A program made the position numbers and the translations under genes. Below are positions 26,721 to 34,802 of a DNA stretch of 64,000 bases, in pieces. This DNA is from Alteriqipengyuania lutimaris (GTDB taxonomy: Bacteria; Pseudomonadota; Alphaproteobacteria; Sphingomonadales; Sphingomonadaceae), in the NCBI RefSeq assembly GCF_003363135.1, contig NZ_QRBB01000001.1:1896501-1960500 (forward strand). Reading direction: 5' to 3'. The first letter of the stretch is position 1. Every line of letters begins with the position of its first letter. The notes under the pieces were generated by a model. The model was not told the origin of the DNA. It was given only the letters and a program-made list of their open reading frames with translations, and did not search any database.

Positions 26721-26752
26721 GGGAGAGGGGGCCAGCCCCGTCTCCCTTTTTT
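26721..26752 (+). terminator. Rho-independent terminator of rplU-rpmA
   Basis: GGGAGA pairs with TCTCCC, with an inner GGGGC/GCCCC helix, followed at once by six T residues (26747-26752). The structure sits 67 bases after the rpmA stop. Confidence 0.75.
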
Positions 26753-26801
26753 CGTCTCCCTTGAAACGCGGCCCCGGGAGGGTCGCGGCGGGGGAAGTAC
26801 G

Positions 26802-27353
26802 ATGTTTCACAGAAGCGAACGGCTGCTGTTGCGGCCGCCCTGGCCGGAAGACTGGCGCGCGGTACGTGCGGGCATCGCAGACGAGGGTATCGTGCGCAAT
26901 CTCGCCACCGCGCCGTGGCCCTATGCCGATTCCGACGCACAGAGCTGGTGCGCCACGCCATTCGTGGCCGAGACGCCGCGTTTCCTGATCACGCTCGCCG
27001 ATAGCGGCGAGGTGATCGGCGGCATCGGCTTCGGGCCGCTGGATGTCGAAGAGGGCGGCGGAGACGGTTCGATGGAGCTGGGCTACTGGATCGCGCGCGC
27101 GCACTGGGGCCGCGGCTATGCCAGCGAAGCGGCCCGCGCGGTGATCGAAATCGCGCGCATGATCGGCCATTCGCGGATCGTCGCGAGCCATTTCCTGGAC
27201 AATCCGGCCTCGGGCCGCGTGCTGCGCAAGGCGGGCTTCGCTCCGACCGGCAAGATCGGGCGGCAGTACAGCAAGGGCCGCGGCTACGAAGCGCAGACGA
27301 TCGGCTACGCGCTCGACCTCGCAGGGGACCGGGCGCTCCCGGCGGCGGCGTAA
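26802..27353 (+). CDS. GNAT-family acetyltransferase (RimJ/RimL type)
   Basis: 183 residues from ATG 26802 with GGGGGAAG upstream. The N-terminus RSERLLLRPPWPEDWRAV and the acetyl-CoA-binding ELGYWIARAHWGRGYASEAA (Q/R-x-x-G-x-A-like loop) followed by SGRVLRKAGFAPTG define the RimJ/RimL subfamily. Substrate unknown; these proteins acetylate ribosomal N-termini, antibiotics or small molecules. A GC-rich inverted repeat spans the stop codon (27339-27365) between this gene and the convergent hydrolase gene. Confidence 0.87.
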   Translation: MFHRSERLLLRPPWPEDWRAVRAGIADEGIVRNLATAPWPYADSDAQSWCATPFVAETPRFLITLADSGEVIGGIGFGPLDVEEGGGDGSMELGYWIARAHWGRGYASEAARAVIEIARMIGHSRIVASHFLDNPASGRVLRKAGFAPTGKIGRQYSKGRGYEAQTIGYALDLAGDRALPAAA

Positions 27354-27380
27354 CGTCGCCGCCGGGGTAGCCCGAGGGCT

Positions 27381-28229
27381 TCAGGCGGGAAGCAGCGCGT
27401 CCTCGTAATCGCCTTCGTACTTGCCGATCAGCGCGCGGTCGTCGTGGTCCCACGGGTGGAAACCGGGCTTGAAATAGCTCAGCCAAGCCGGGAAGCAGCG
27501 GCGCAGCACGCCCGGCGTGCCGAACAGATACTTCGCCAGCCCCCAGTGGGCACGCACACCCGTGATGCCGTCCTGCGCGAGCAGCTCGGTCGCATCCTTC
27601 CACCGGTTGGTGAGGAAGCGCTTGGTCACCGCCATCATGATGATGCTGCGGCGGCTCCAGCGCTGGAAGCCGGTCCACTCGCGCGTCGCGTGGTTCCACA
27701 CGTCGTAGGCGACGCCCTTGTGTTCGATCTCCTCGACCGCGTGCCATTCCCACATCTTGCGCACTTCCGCGTCCGAATCCGCGAAATGCTGCGGATTGGC
27801 GAGGAATTCATGCGCCATCATCGCGGTATAGTGCTCCAGCGCCATGGTGATCCCCAGCTTGGCGATCTCCGGCTTGTCCGCCGCCAGCTCGAGCAGTTCC
27901 TTCGTGCGCCGGTCGATCATGTCCATGTCGTAGCCTGCATCGGCCGCAAGACGGTTGAACGCGATATGCTCGCGCGTGTGGTTGATCTCCTGCTTCACGA
28001 AGGCGCGGATCTCGCCCGCGAGCTTCGCATCGGTGCCTTCGCGGAAGGCCTTTACCGATTCGATGAAGAAGGCCTCGCCCCGCGGAAAGGTGCCCGACAG
28101 CGCGTTGTGCCAGGCGGTGCCGAAGGGCTCGCCCGCCCACCAGCGCGAGGGCGTGCTGTCACGGTTGAAGCGTTCGTCGCGAATGGTGATCGCGCTCGCG
28201 TCGGAACGGGCGGAATGGTGTGCGCTCAT
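27381..28229 (-). CDS. Metal-dependent hydrolase family (PF10118-type) protein
   Basis: 282 residues. A helical, His/Glu-rich protein with TFPRGEAFFIESVKAF, FVKQEINHTREHIAFN, HYTAMMAHEFL and MWEWHAVEEIEHKGVAYDVW. The repeated ExxH-type pairs resemble a di-metal helical bundle. The family is annotated as predicted metal-dependent hydrolase, but di-iron oxygenase-like chemistry is equally compatible. The ATG at 28229 has GGGAG 10 bases before it; a GTG at 28235 is an alternative. Divergent from a TetR regulator, which probably controls it. Confidence 0.8.
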   Translation of the reverse strand: MSAHHSARSDASAITIRDERFNRDSTPSRWWAGEPFGTAWHNALSGTFPRGEAFFIESVKAFREGTDAKLAGEIRAFVKQEINHTREHIAFNRLAADAGYDMDMIDRRTKELLELAADKPEIAKLGITMALEHYTAMMAHEFLANPQHFADSDAEVRKMWEWHAVEEIEHKGVAYDVWNHATREWTGFQRWSRRSIIMMAVTKRFLTNRWKDATELLAQDGITGVRAHWGLAKYLFGTPGVLRRCFPAWLSYFKPGFHPWDHDDRALIGKYEGDYEDALLPA

Positions 28230-28243
28230 GATCACGACTCCCT

Positions 28244-28271
28244 GTGTCTGTTTCGAGAGGTGTCTGTTTCG
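28244..28271. repeat. Tandem direct repeat in the hydrolase/TetR intergenic region
   Basis: GTGTCTGTTTCG occurs at 28244-28255 and 28260-28271 (period 16). It lies just upstream of the hydrolase ribosome site and may be part of its operator or promoter. Confidence 0.5.
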
Positions 28272-28295
28272 TGGTGCACAGTCTAACTTACACCA

Positions 28296-28326
28296 ATGTC
28301 AGTAGCATTAACAGGGATGTCAGTAG
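28296..28326. repeat. Second tandem direct repeat, candidate TetR operator
   Basis: ATGTCAGTAG occurs at 28296-28305 and 28317-28326, 21 bases apart (two helical turns). It sits about 45-70 bases before the TetR ATG. Two copies on the same face of the helix fit binding by two regulator dimers, but the half-sites are not palindromic, so this is a suggestion. Confidence 0.4.
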
Positions 28327-28369
28327 GAGGTTCCTTGCTGCGCAGGCCCCGGCGGACTACGAAACCGCG

Positions 28370-28975
28370 ATGGCACCCCGTAAACGTCTGAGTCCCGAGG
28401 AATCGCGCGCCGGAGCGCTCGAAGCTGCCCGCAGCCTGCTGATCGAGGCCGGCCCGCAGGCGGTCACGCTGAAGGCGGTGGGCGCGCGCGTGGGCCGCAC
28501 GCACGCCAACCTGCTGCACCATTTCGGTTCGGCAGCGGGCCTGCAGCATGCGCTGGGCGCCTATCTGGCGCAGGACGTGTGCGACCGGATCGCGAGGACC
28601 ATCCGCGCCGGCCGCGTCGGCGCAGCGTCCCCGCGCATGATCGTGGACCAGGCCTTCGACGCGTTCGACGGAGAGGGCGGCGGCGCGCTGGTCAGCTGGC
28701 TGCTCGCCACGGGGCAGGAGGATGCGCTGGAACCCTTCGCGAAGGCGATCCACGAGATGATCGAAGACGTTCACCGCGAAGGCGAGGCCGTAGACCACTC
28801 GGCCGATACCCATGCACTGCAGACGACGCTGACCGTAGTGCTGCTCGCGCTCGGCCAGTCGCTCATCGGGTCGCCCCTGGCATCGGCGCTGAAATTGCCG
28901 GACCAGACAGCGCGCGACATTGCCGAGCAGTTCGTGATCGATTCGTTCGATCAGGCGGGCCGCGCCAACTGCTAG
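28370..28975 (+). CDS. TetR-family transcriptional regulator
   Basis: 201 residues from ATG 28370. The N-terminal helix-turn-helix is AARSLLIEAGPQAVTLKAVG followed by ARVGRTHANLLHHFGSAAGL. The C-terminal ligand domain (from about residue 60) is all-helical with FAKAIHEMIEDVHREGEAVD. It is divergent from the hydrolase gene across a 140-base region with two sets of direct repeats; autoregulation and control of that gene are inferred from arrangement. Ligand unknown. Confidence 0.87.
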   Translation: MAPRKRLSPEESRAGALEAARSLLIEAGPQAVTLKAVGARVGRTHANLLHHFGSAAGLQHALGAYLAQDVCDRIARTIRAGRVGAASPRMIVDQAFDAFDGEGGGALVSWLLATGQEDALEPFAKAIHEMIEDVHREGEAVDHSADTHALQTTLTVVLLALGQSLIGSPLASALKLPDQTARDIAEQFVIDSFDQAGRANC

Positions 28976-28997
28976 GCCCGCTACTGGCTATTGCCGG

Positions 28998-30098
28998 TTA
29001 GCGCTTTCGCGGATGCGTCCAATCGGGCAGCGAAACATTGCCCGCGCGCACCTCGGCAGAAAGCTCGGCCAGTTTGCGCTTCTTCCCCGGCTCTCCGATA
29101 TCATCCGCGACCTTGTCGAGCGCCAGCGCGAGCGCGGTGGAGAGAGCCCGGTCGGCGGGAACCGCGACATCGGGGACGACGCCTGTGTGTTCCCAGTTCG
29201 TCCCGGTGACCGGATTGATCGCGCGACCTGTGGGGATGAAGGCGATGAAACCATGGGCCAGCGGCATCATGTCGCCCGGGTTGGCGCCGCCGCCGGTCGT
29301 CTCCCCCACCAGCGTGCCGCGCGCGTGGGTCTGCATGTCGTAGGCAAGCTCCTCGCCGCCCGAAAAGGTTACGTCCGAGGTGAGGACATAGACGGGCCCG
29401 GCAAATCGCGTCTGGACGTCCGGATCGAGCCAGAATTCGCGCGTGGAATCCTGCGTCCGGTCGTAGATCGAATTGACCAGCAATTCGGTGCCGACCGGGA
29501 AGAAATGGCTCATCAGGCGGGTGACGCTCTCCGGCTCGCCCCCGCCATTGGACCGAAGATCGATGATGATCGCATCGCTGCCTGCCAGCAGCGTCATCGC
29601 GGCTTCGTAGGCGGGCGCAACGTCATGGGTCGGAAGAAATCCACGGACCTCGAGGTAGCCGACATTTCCCGGCAGGCGCTGGATTCGCGGCAGACCATAG
29701 GCCATGCGCGACGCCATCTCGCGCATCCGCGCAATCTCGGTATCGTCGGGCGGACCGTCGCTTTCGGCGTCATAGGGAGTGAACGCCGGATCGTAGCGGA
29801 CGCGGAAATGGGCGTCTTCGCCGATCCTGCGCATATCCTGCGTCAACGCGTCGGCAAATGCACTCGCGGTGGTCGCGTCGCGGTAGGCCCCCGATGACCG
29901 CCGGCTTTCCAGTTGCGGAGCGAGAGATCCCGCCACGTCTGGAAAAACGTAGCTTTCTCGCAGCGTGTCACCCAGCGCCCCGATCACCTCCTCGCGCATC
30001 GTCTCCGTCACCGGGGGATCGCCGGTTTCCTGTCCCTGGACGGTGACCGGCACCAGCAAGGCGGTGGCAAAGGCGAGACTGCACAGGGCGCGGAGCAT
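28998..30098 (-). CDS. S41-family C-terminal processing-like serine protease
   Basis: 366 residues with a signal peptide ending near VTVQG. The N-terminal S41 helical region (REEVIGALGDTLRESYVFPD) is followed by the protease core: VGYLEVRGFLPTHDVAPAYE, AIIIDLRSNGGGEPESVTRL and the catalytic-Ser region VLTSDVTFSGGEELAYDMQT, then TTGGGANPGD. No PDZ domain is apparent, which places it with retinoid-binding/tail-specific homologues and not CtpA. Periplasmic peptidase of unknown substrate. Confidence 0.83.
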   Translation of the reverse strand: MLRALCSLAFATALLVPVTVQGQETGDPPVTETMREEVIGALGDTLRESYVFPDVAGSLAPQLESRRSSGAYRDATTASAFADALTQDMRRIGEDAHFRVRYDPAFTPYDAESDGPPDDTEIARMREMASRMAYGLPRIQRLPGNVGYLEVRGFLPTHDVAPAYEAAMTLLAGSDAIIIDLRSNGGGEPESVTRLMSHFFPVGTELLVNSIYDRTQDSTREFWLDPDVQTRFAGPVYVLTSDVTFSGGEELAYDMQTHARGTLVGETTGGGANPGDMMPLAHGFIAFIPTGRAINPVTGTNWEHTGVVPDVAVPADRALSTALALALDKVADDIGEPGKKRKLAELSAEVRAGNVSLPDWTHPRKR

Positions 30099-30167
30099 CG
30101 ATCTTTTCTCCCATCGGATCGTTCGCGAGCCCGCGATGCTAGCCGGGTGCTCCGGCAGGCAAAGATG

Positions 30168-30911
30168 CTACTCGACGAGCGACGCACCCAGCCAGTCGGG
30201 CAGTGTCGAGGGATCGAGGTCGGCAACGCGCAGGTGGTCGACCGCGTATCCGAGATCGGGGTAGGCTGCCTTGCGTCGCTTCTCTTCCGAGCGGTCGAGC
30301 GGCACCACCACCAGCCGCCGGTTGACCTTCTGCCGCCAGTTCATCCGCGCGGTGTTCTCCTGCCCGATATAGCAGCCTTTCGAGAAGCTTACGCCGTGAA
30401 GCTCGACCGCATTGGTCTCCAGCCACAAGGTGTCGGCCAGCTCGGCCTGACCCTCGGGCACGCCGAGCGAGAGGCGGTGGGCGAGCCATGTGGCGTCGGC
30501 AGGTTCGCCGTCATCGGCGGGCGCAAGCCAGCGGTGGCCGAGCGCGGGCAGACGGGGATCGGGCGGATGCGCGTCGATTGGCTCCGCGCTCCAGTGGACG
30601 GCCAAGCTGTCGTCGCGCGCGATCTCGATATTGCGACGCAGGCGATAGATCGAGAGGCGCTTGGCCAGATCGTCGGCCACCGCCGCCTCGCAGTCGAGCA
30701 GGATCGTCGCGCCATGCTCGTCCGTGCGGCCGGGCCATACGATCAGGTCGAACAGGGTCTTGCCCTGCGCGCTCAGCAGCGCGGCATAGGCGGGCAGTTC
30801 GCCGGTCACATCGTTGGTCAGCAGGCCCTGCAGGAATCCGGCGACATCCTCCCCGGGTTCGAGCGGGCTGAGGCGGATCACGGCGCGGTCGGCGAGGCGG
30901 GTTGCTGTCAT
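30168..30911 (-). CDS. ygfZ: YgfZ/GcvT-domain folate-binding protein
   Basis: 247 residues with the family hallmark KGCYIGQE in GVSFSKGCYIGQENTARMNW. The N-terminal part shows FLQGLLTNDV and AALLSAQGKTLFDLIVW, as in YgfZ and mitochondrial Iba57. These proteins support maturation of certain Fe-S enzymes, including radical SAM proteins, using folate. The start is at 30911; a short divergent region separates it from pyrC. Confidence 0.92.
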   Translation of the reverse strand: MTATRLADRAVIRLSPLEPGEDVAGFLQGLLTNDVTGELPAYAALLSAQGKTLFDLIVWPGRTDEHGATILLDCEAAVADDLAKRLSIYRLRRNIEIARDDSLAVHWSAEPIDAHPPDPRLPALGHRWLAPADDGEPADATWLAHRLSLGVPEGQAELADTLWLETNAVELHGVSFSKGCYIGQENTARMNWRQKVNRRLVVVPLDRSEEKRRKAAYPDLGYAVDHLRVADLDPSTLPDWLGASLVE

Positions 30912-31056
30912 GTCCGCCGAGATAGGGGTGCGGGGCCGATCATGCCACCCGGCGCTGTCCTACAGCGACCCGCACGGGCTAGACCGAATGCGATGCGCCG
31001 CCCGATCTCCTCCTCCCGCCTGCCTTTCCCCGCCACGCAAGAGGAACGCTTTTTTG

Positions 31057-31084
31057 GTCCTGGACACTGTGTCAGGTGTGTCAG
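31057..31084 (+). repeat. 28-base dispersed repeat, copy A
   Basis: The element runs GTCCTGGACA at 31057-31066, CTGTGTCAGG at 31067-31076 and TGTGTCAG at 31077-31084, including a tandem TGTGTCAGG/TGTGTCAG. It matches copy B at 54401-54428 (opposite strand) at 27 of 28 positions. A T-rich run precedes both copies. Copy A lies just upstream of pyrC, and TACAAT at 31091-31096 could be a -10 box next to it. Confidence 0.75.
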
Positions 31085-31114
31085 AAAGCCTACAATGCGG
31101 CTAGGTAACGCAGC

Positions 31115-32155
31115 ATGACGAAGACGCTTACGCTCCGCCGCCCCGACGATTGGCATGTCCACCTGCGCGATGGCGCGATGCTGCAAAGCGTAGTTGCAGC
31201 CACTGCAACTCAGTTCGCGCGCGCCATCGTGATGCCCAACCTCACGCCGCCCGTAACCACCGCCGAACTCGCGCGCGCCTATCGCGACCGGATCATGGCG
31301 GCGGTGCCCGAAGGGATGGACTTCACGCCGCTGATGACCGCCTACCTGACCGACGATACCGATCCGGCGGATCTGGTCGGTGGCTATCGCGATGGCGTCT
31401 TCACCGCGGCCAAGCTCTACCCCGCCAATGCGACCACCAATTCGGCGCATGGCGTGACCGATATCGCGAAGCTGCGCCCGGTGTTCGAGGCGATGGCCGA
31501 GGCGGGCATGGTCCTGTGCGTCCATGGCGAAGTGACCGACGCGGAAATCGACATCTTCGACCGCGAGGCGGTGTTTATCGAGCGGATTCTCGCGCCGCTG
31601 CACCGCGATGTGCCGGAGCTGAAGATCGCGTTCGAGCATATCACCAGCCGCCATGCGGTCGATTTCGTCGAAGCGAGCGGCGATAATGTCGGCGCGACGA
31701 TCACCCCGCATCACCTCCACATCAACCGCAACGCGATGCTGGTCGGCGGGATTCGCCCGCATGCCTATTGCCTGCCCGTCGCCAAGCGCGAGGAGCACCG
31801 CCAGGCGCTGCGTCGCTTTGCCACCTCGGGGTCGGGCCAGGTCTTCCTCGGCACCGACAGCGCCCCGCACGAGCAGCATGCGAAGGAAAGCGCCTGCGGC
31901 TGTGCGGGTATCTACAACGCGCCGCACGCGCTCGAAGCCTATGTGCAGGTCTTCGACGAGGAAGGCGCGCTGGAGCACTTCGAAGCCTTCGCCTCGCTCA
32001 ACGGGCCGCGCTTCTACGGGCTGCCCGTCAACGAGAGCACGGTGACGCTGGCGAAGCGCGAGCAGTCGGTGCCCGAGAGCGTTCCGGCGGCAGGATCGCA
32101 GGTCGTGCCCTTCATGGCGGGCAAGACGATCGGCTGGAGTCTGGAGGAACGGTAG
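31115..32155 (+). CDS. pyrC: Dihydroorotase (class II, PyrC)
   Basis: Zinc enzyme closing carbamoyl-aspartate to dihydroorotate. 346 residues of the class II type: first metal pair in [28 protein letters not shown], the carboxylated Lys in [15 protein letters not shown], zinc His residues in [17 protein letters not shown] and [13 protein letters not shown], and the catalytic Asp in [15 protein letters not shown]. It is separate from pyrE in this genome. The dispersed 28-base repeat lies 30 bases before the start. Confidence 0.97.
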   Translation: MTKTLTLRRPDDWHVHLRDGAMLQSVVAATATQFARAIVMPNLTPPVTTAELARAYRDRIMAAVPEGMDFTPLMTAYLTDDTDPADLVGGYRDGVFTAAKLYPANATTNSAHGVTDIAKLRPVFEAMAEAGMVLCVHGEVTDAEIDIFDREAVFIERILAPLHRDVPELKIAFEHITSRHAVDFVEASGDNVGATITPHHLHINRNAMLVGGIRPHAYCLPVAKREEHRQALRRFATSGSGQVFLGTDSAPHEQHAKESACGCAGIYNAPHALEAYVQVFDEEGALEHFEAFASLNGPRFYGLPVNESTVTLAKREQSVPESVPAAGSQVVPFMAGKTIGWSLEER

Positions 32156-32161
32156 GCGGGG

Positions 32162-33073
32162 TCAGCCAATCGCGGTCGGCTTTCGCGCCGCACGCCGCCG
32201 TGCCAACAGGTCCCACACGAAGATCGCGGCGGCGATCCAGATGCAGCCGAAGCAGAAGGCCTGCGCCGGGTGCAGCTCCTCGCCGAAGACGGTCAGGCCA
32301 AGGATGAAGACGATGCTGGGCGCGAGGAACTGGACGAAGCCGAGGACCGAGTAATCCATCCGCCGCGCGGCGATGGCGAACATCAGCAGCGGCACGGCGG
32401 TGAAGAGCCCGCCGAGCATGATCGCGAGGCTGAGGCCGAGACTGTCGTCGAAAGAGGACCCTTGCGGACTGGCCCAGAACCATGCGGCGACGCCGAGTGC
32501 GGGGAGAACGAGGATCGCGCTCTCGATGGTCAGCCCCGGCAGTGCGCCCACGCTCACCTGCTTGCGCAGGAGGCCGTAGGTCGCGAAGCTGAAGGCGAGG
32601 GTGAGGCTGATCCACAAGGTCGAAAGCGCGCCCCCCGCCAGCACGGCGATGCCGACACCGGCAAGCGCGACCGCGATCCACTGCGCGCGGGTCAGCCGCT
32701 CTTTCAGGAGCAGCGTGCCGAGGAGGATGTTGACGAGGGGGTTGATGTAATAGCCGAGGCTGGCGGCATAGACCTGATTTTGCTGGATAGCCCAGACATA
32801 GACCAGCCAGTTGACCGCGATCAGGACCGCGCTGGCGGCAAGGACGAGCAGCGCGCGCCGGTCGGCCAGGGCTTCGCGGATGGCGGGGAACTGGCCGCGG
32901 AACGCGACGATCATGAGGCAGACCGGCAGGGTCCACACGATTCGCCAGCCGACGAATTCGAACGCGGGGACCTGTCGCACCAGCAGCAGGTAGAGGGGCA
33001 TGAATCCCCATGTGACGTAGGCGCCCAGCGCCTGCGGAAGGCCCGAAGGCGAGGTGGTGTCGGCGTCGCTCAC
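32162..33073 (-). CDS. rarD: RarD-type EamA permease
   Basis: 303 residues, about ten membrane helices in two EamA repeats. YVTWGFMPLYLLLVRQVPAF, EFVGWRIVWTLPVCL, YVWAIQQNQVYAASLGYYIN and LVNILLGTLLLKERL match RarD, a family historically linked to chloramphenicol sensitivity in Pseudomonas but generally of unknown substrate. No ATG start is available: GTG at 33073 or TTG at 33076 begin the frame. Convergent with pyrC, 6 bases apart. Confidence 0.85.
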   Translation of the reverse strand: MSDADTTSPSGLPQALGAYVTWGFMPLYLLLVRQVPAFEFVGWRIVWTLPVCLMIVAFRGQFPAIREALADRRALLVLAASAVLIAVNWLVYVWAIQQNQVYAASLGYYINPLVNILLGTLLLKERLTRAQWIAVALAGVGIAVLAGGALSTLWISLTLAFSFATYGLLRKQVSVGALPGLTIESAILVLPALGVAAWFWASPQGSSFDDSLGLSLAIMLGGLFTAVPLLMFAIAARRMDYSVLGFVQFLAPSIVFILGLTVFGEELHPAQAFCFGCIWIAAAIFVWDLLARRRAARKPTAIG

Positions 33074-33259
33074 CAAGGCGCTCTAGTTCTGTACGAAAGC
33101 CGGAACAAGCGTTGCCATCCGTTAATGTTTAAGTACCTAAATATGAACATGCGCCGATTCGGAAGCGAGACACCTCGTGGCTCGGTCGGCACGAAATCAC
33201 GATCTTTGGTGCACGTCCGCGTGGCCAAGGCGCGGCGTCCCACCAGCGTCGCGGAGGGC

Positions 33260-33288
33260 GCCTCGGCACGAAAGTGCCGGGGCGTTTT
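33260..33288 (+). terminator. Strong plus-strand hairpin with T-run in an intergenic region
   Basis: A 10-bp stem with one G-U pair (GCCTCGGCAC and GTGCCGGGGC) closes a GAAA tetraloop and is followed by GTTTT (33284-33288). Its T-run is on the plus strand, whereas both flanking genes are on the minus strand, so it cannot serve the adjacent aldehyde dehydrogenase gene in the usual way. It may end an unannotated plus-strand transcript from the preceding 225-base intergenic region. Confidence 0.5.
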
Positions 33289-33298
33289 CACCTGCCGA

Positions 33299-34714
33299 TC
33301 ACGTGTCCTTGAACCCGATCCCAATGCTCGCGCGGGGCTGCGCGATTTCGCTGCTCGCCACGGGATAGGCACAATAGTCCGCCGCGTAAAAAGCTGCCGG
33401 GCGGTGATTGCCCGACAGGCCGAGCCCGCCGAAAGGCTGCTTGGAAGAAGCACCATTGGTGGGCTGGTTCCAGTTGACGATACCGGCGCGAATATTGGCC
33501 CAGAAGTGGTTGAAGTCGTCCGGCGATCCGCCGAGCAGCGACGCCGACAGGCCGAACCGCGTATCGTTCGCCTCGGCAATCGCACTGTCGAGATCGGGCA
33601 CCTTGATGACCTGCAGCAGCGGCCCGAACAGCTCGATATCGGGGCGCTCTTCCATCGCGGTCGTATCGATCAGCGCGGGCGCCACGAAAGGCGCATCCTC
33701 GCTCAGACGGCGCAAGTGGCGGATCGCCTTGCCACCGTTGGAGAGCAGGTAGAGGAAGCTCTCGGTCAGCTGGTCGGCCGCCTGGTTGTCGATCACGCAC
33801 CCCATGAAGGGCGCGGGGTCGGCGAAGGGTTCGTCGACGATGATCTTCATGGTCAGGTTCTTCACCGCCTCGACCGTCTCGTCGTACATGTCCTCGGTCA
33901 CGATCAGCCGCCGCGCCGCGGTGCAGCGCTGGCCCGCGGTGGTGAAGGCGGAGCGGACGATAATCAGTGCGACGTCCTCGATCTTCGGTGTCTTGGTGAC
34001 GACGATCGGGTTGTTGCCGCCCATTTCGAGCGCGAGGATCTTGCCCGGATTGGTCGCGCATTTGCGATTGATGGCAATCCCGGCCTGCGCACTGCCGGTG
34101 AAGAGAATTCCGTCGACATCGGGGTGCGCGACCAGCGCCTTGCCTTCGTCCGGCCCGCCGATGAGGACTTCGACTACGCCGCGCTCGATTCCTGCGCGGT
34201 GGAAGCATTCGACCAGCATGGCACCCACTGCCGGGGTCTTCTCGCTCGGCTTGAAGACCACCGTGTTGCCCGCGATCAGCGCGGGGACGATGTGACCGTT
34301 GGGCAGGTGGGCGGGGAAATTGTAGGGGCCGAGGACCGCCATCACGCCGTGCGGCTTGTGACGTACGGCGGCGGTGCCGCCCAGCGCGCTGTCGAGCTTC
34401 TTCTGCCCCGTGCGCTCCATATAGGCGGAGATCGAAATCTCGACCTTGTTGATAACGGTTTCGACCTCGGTCTTGGCTTCCCACAGCGGCTTGCCTGCCT
34501 CGCGCGCGATCAGTTCGGCAAACTCGTCCGCTGCGGCGCGCACTTCGTTGGCGAAGCGGCGGACCAGCTCCATGCGGTTGGCGACGGGCCGCGACGCCCA
34601 CCCGGGGAAGGCCTCACGCGCCCGGGCGATCGCTTCGTCGACATCGCCGATAGGCGCGCGAAACAGTTCCCGGCCGTTCGCGGGTTCGAAAGACACGATT
34701 TCGGAAGATGGCAC
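33299..34714 (-). CDS. astD: Succinylglutamate-semialdehyde dehydrogenase-like aldehyde dehydrogenase
   Basis: 471 residues of the aldehyde dehydrogenase superfamily, closest by pattern to AstD of the arginine succinyltransferase pathway: VLGPYNFPAHLPNGHIVPAL, NTVVFKPSEKTPAVG, the NAD-binding ILFTGSAQAGIAINRK, LALEMGGNNPIVV (catalytic Glu) and TTAGQRCTAARRL (catalytic Cys). The C-terminal NQPTNGASSKQPFGGLGLSG is typical. The start is GTG at 34714 with GAGGAA upstream. No other ast gene is adjacent, so the in vivo substrate is uncertain. Confidence 0.85.
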   Translation of the reverse strand: MPSSEIVSFEPANGRELFRAPIGDVDEAIARAREAFPGWASRPVANRMELVRRFANEVRAAADEFAELIAREAGKPLWEAKTEVETVINKVEISISAYMERTGQKKLDSALGGTAAVRHKPHGVMAVLGPYNFPAHLPNGHIVPALIAGNTVVFKPSEKTPAVGAMLVECFHRAGIERGVVEVLIGGPDEGKALVAHPDVDGILFTGSAQAGIAINRKCATNPGKILALEMGGNNPIVVTKTPKIEDVALIIVRSAFTTAGQRCTAARRLIVTEDMYDETVEAVKNLTMKIIVDEPFADPAPFMGCVIDNQAADQLTESFLYLLSNGGKAIRHLRRLSEDAPFVAPALIDTTAMEERPDIELFGPLLQVIKVPDLDSAIAEANDTRFGLSASLLGGSPDDFNHFWANIRAGIVNWNQPTNGASSKQPFGGLGLSGNHRPAAFYAADYCAYPVASSEIAQPRASIGIGFKDT

Positions 34715-34802
34715 TCCTGGCAGTTCCTCGGTTCCTCTGGACGACCTTGCGCGTCGTTTCTCATGATTGGACGGCGCGCATTAGCGCCAATCCGCGGCTG
34801 CG

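Noticed and set aside
32162..33073. RarD as a chloramphenicol-resistance determinant
   Set aside because: RarD homologues are generic EamA permeases; the historical name does not show drug transport.
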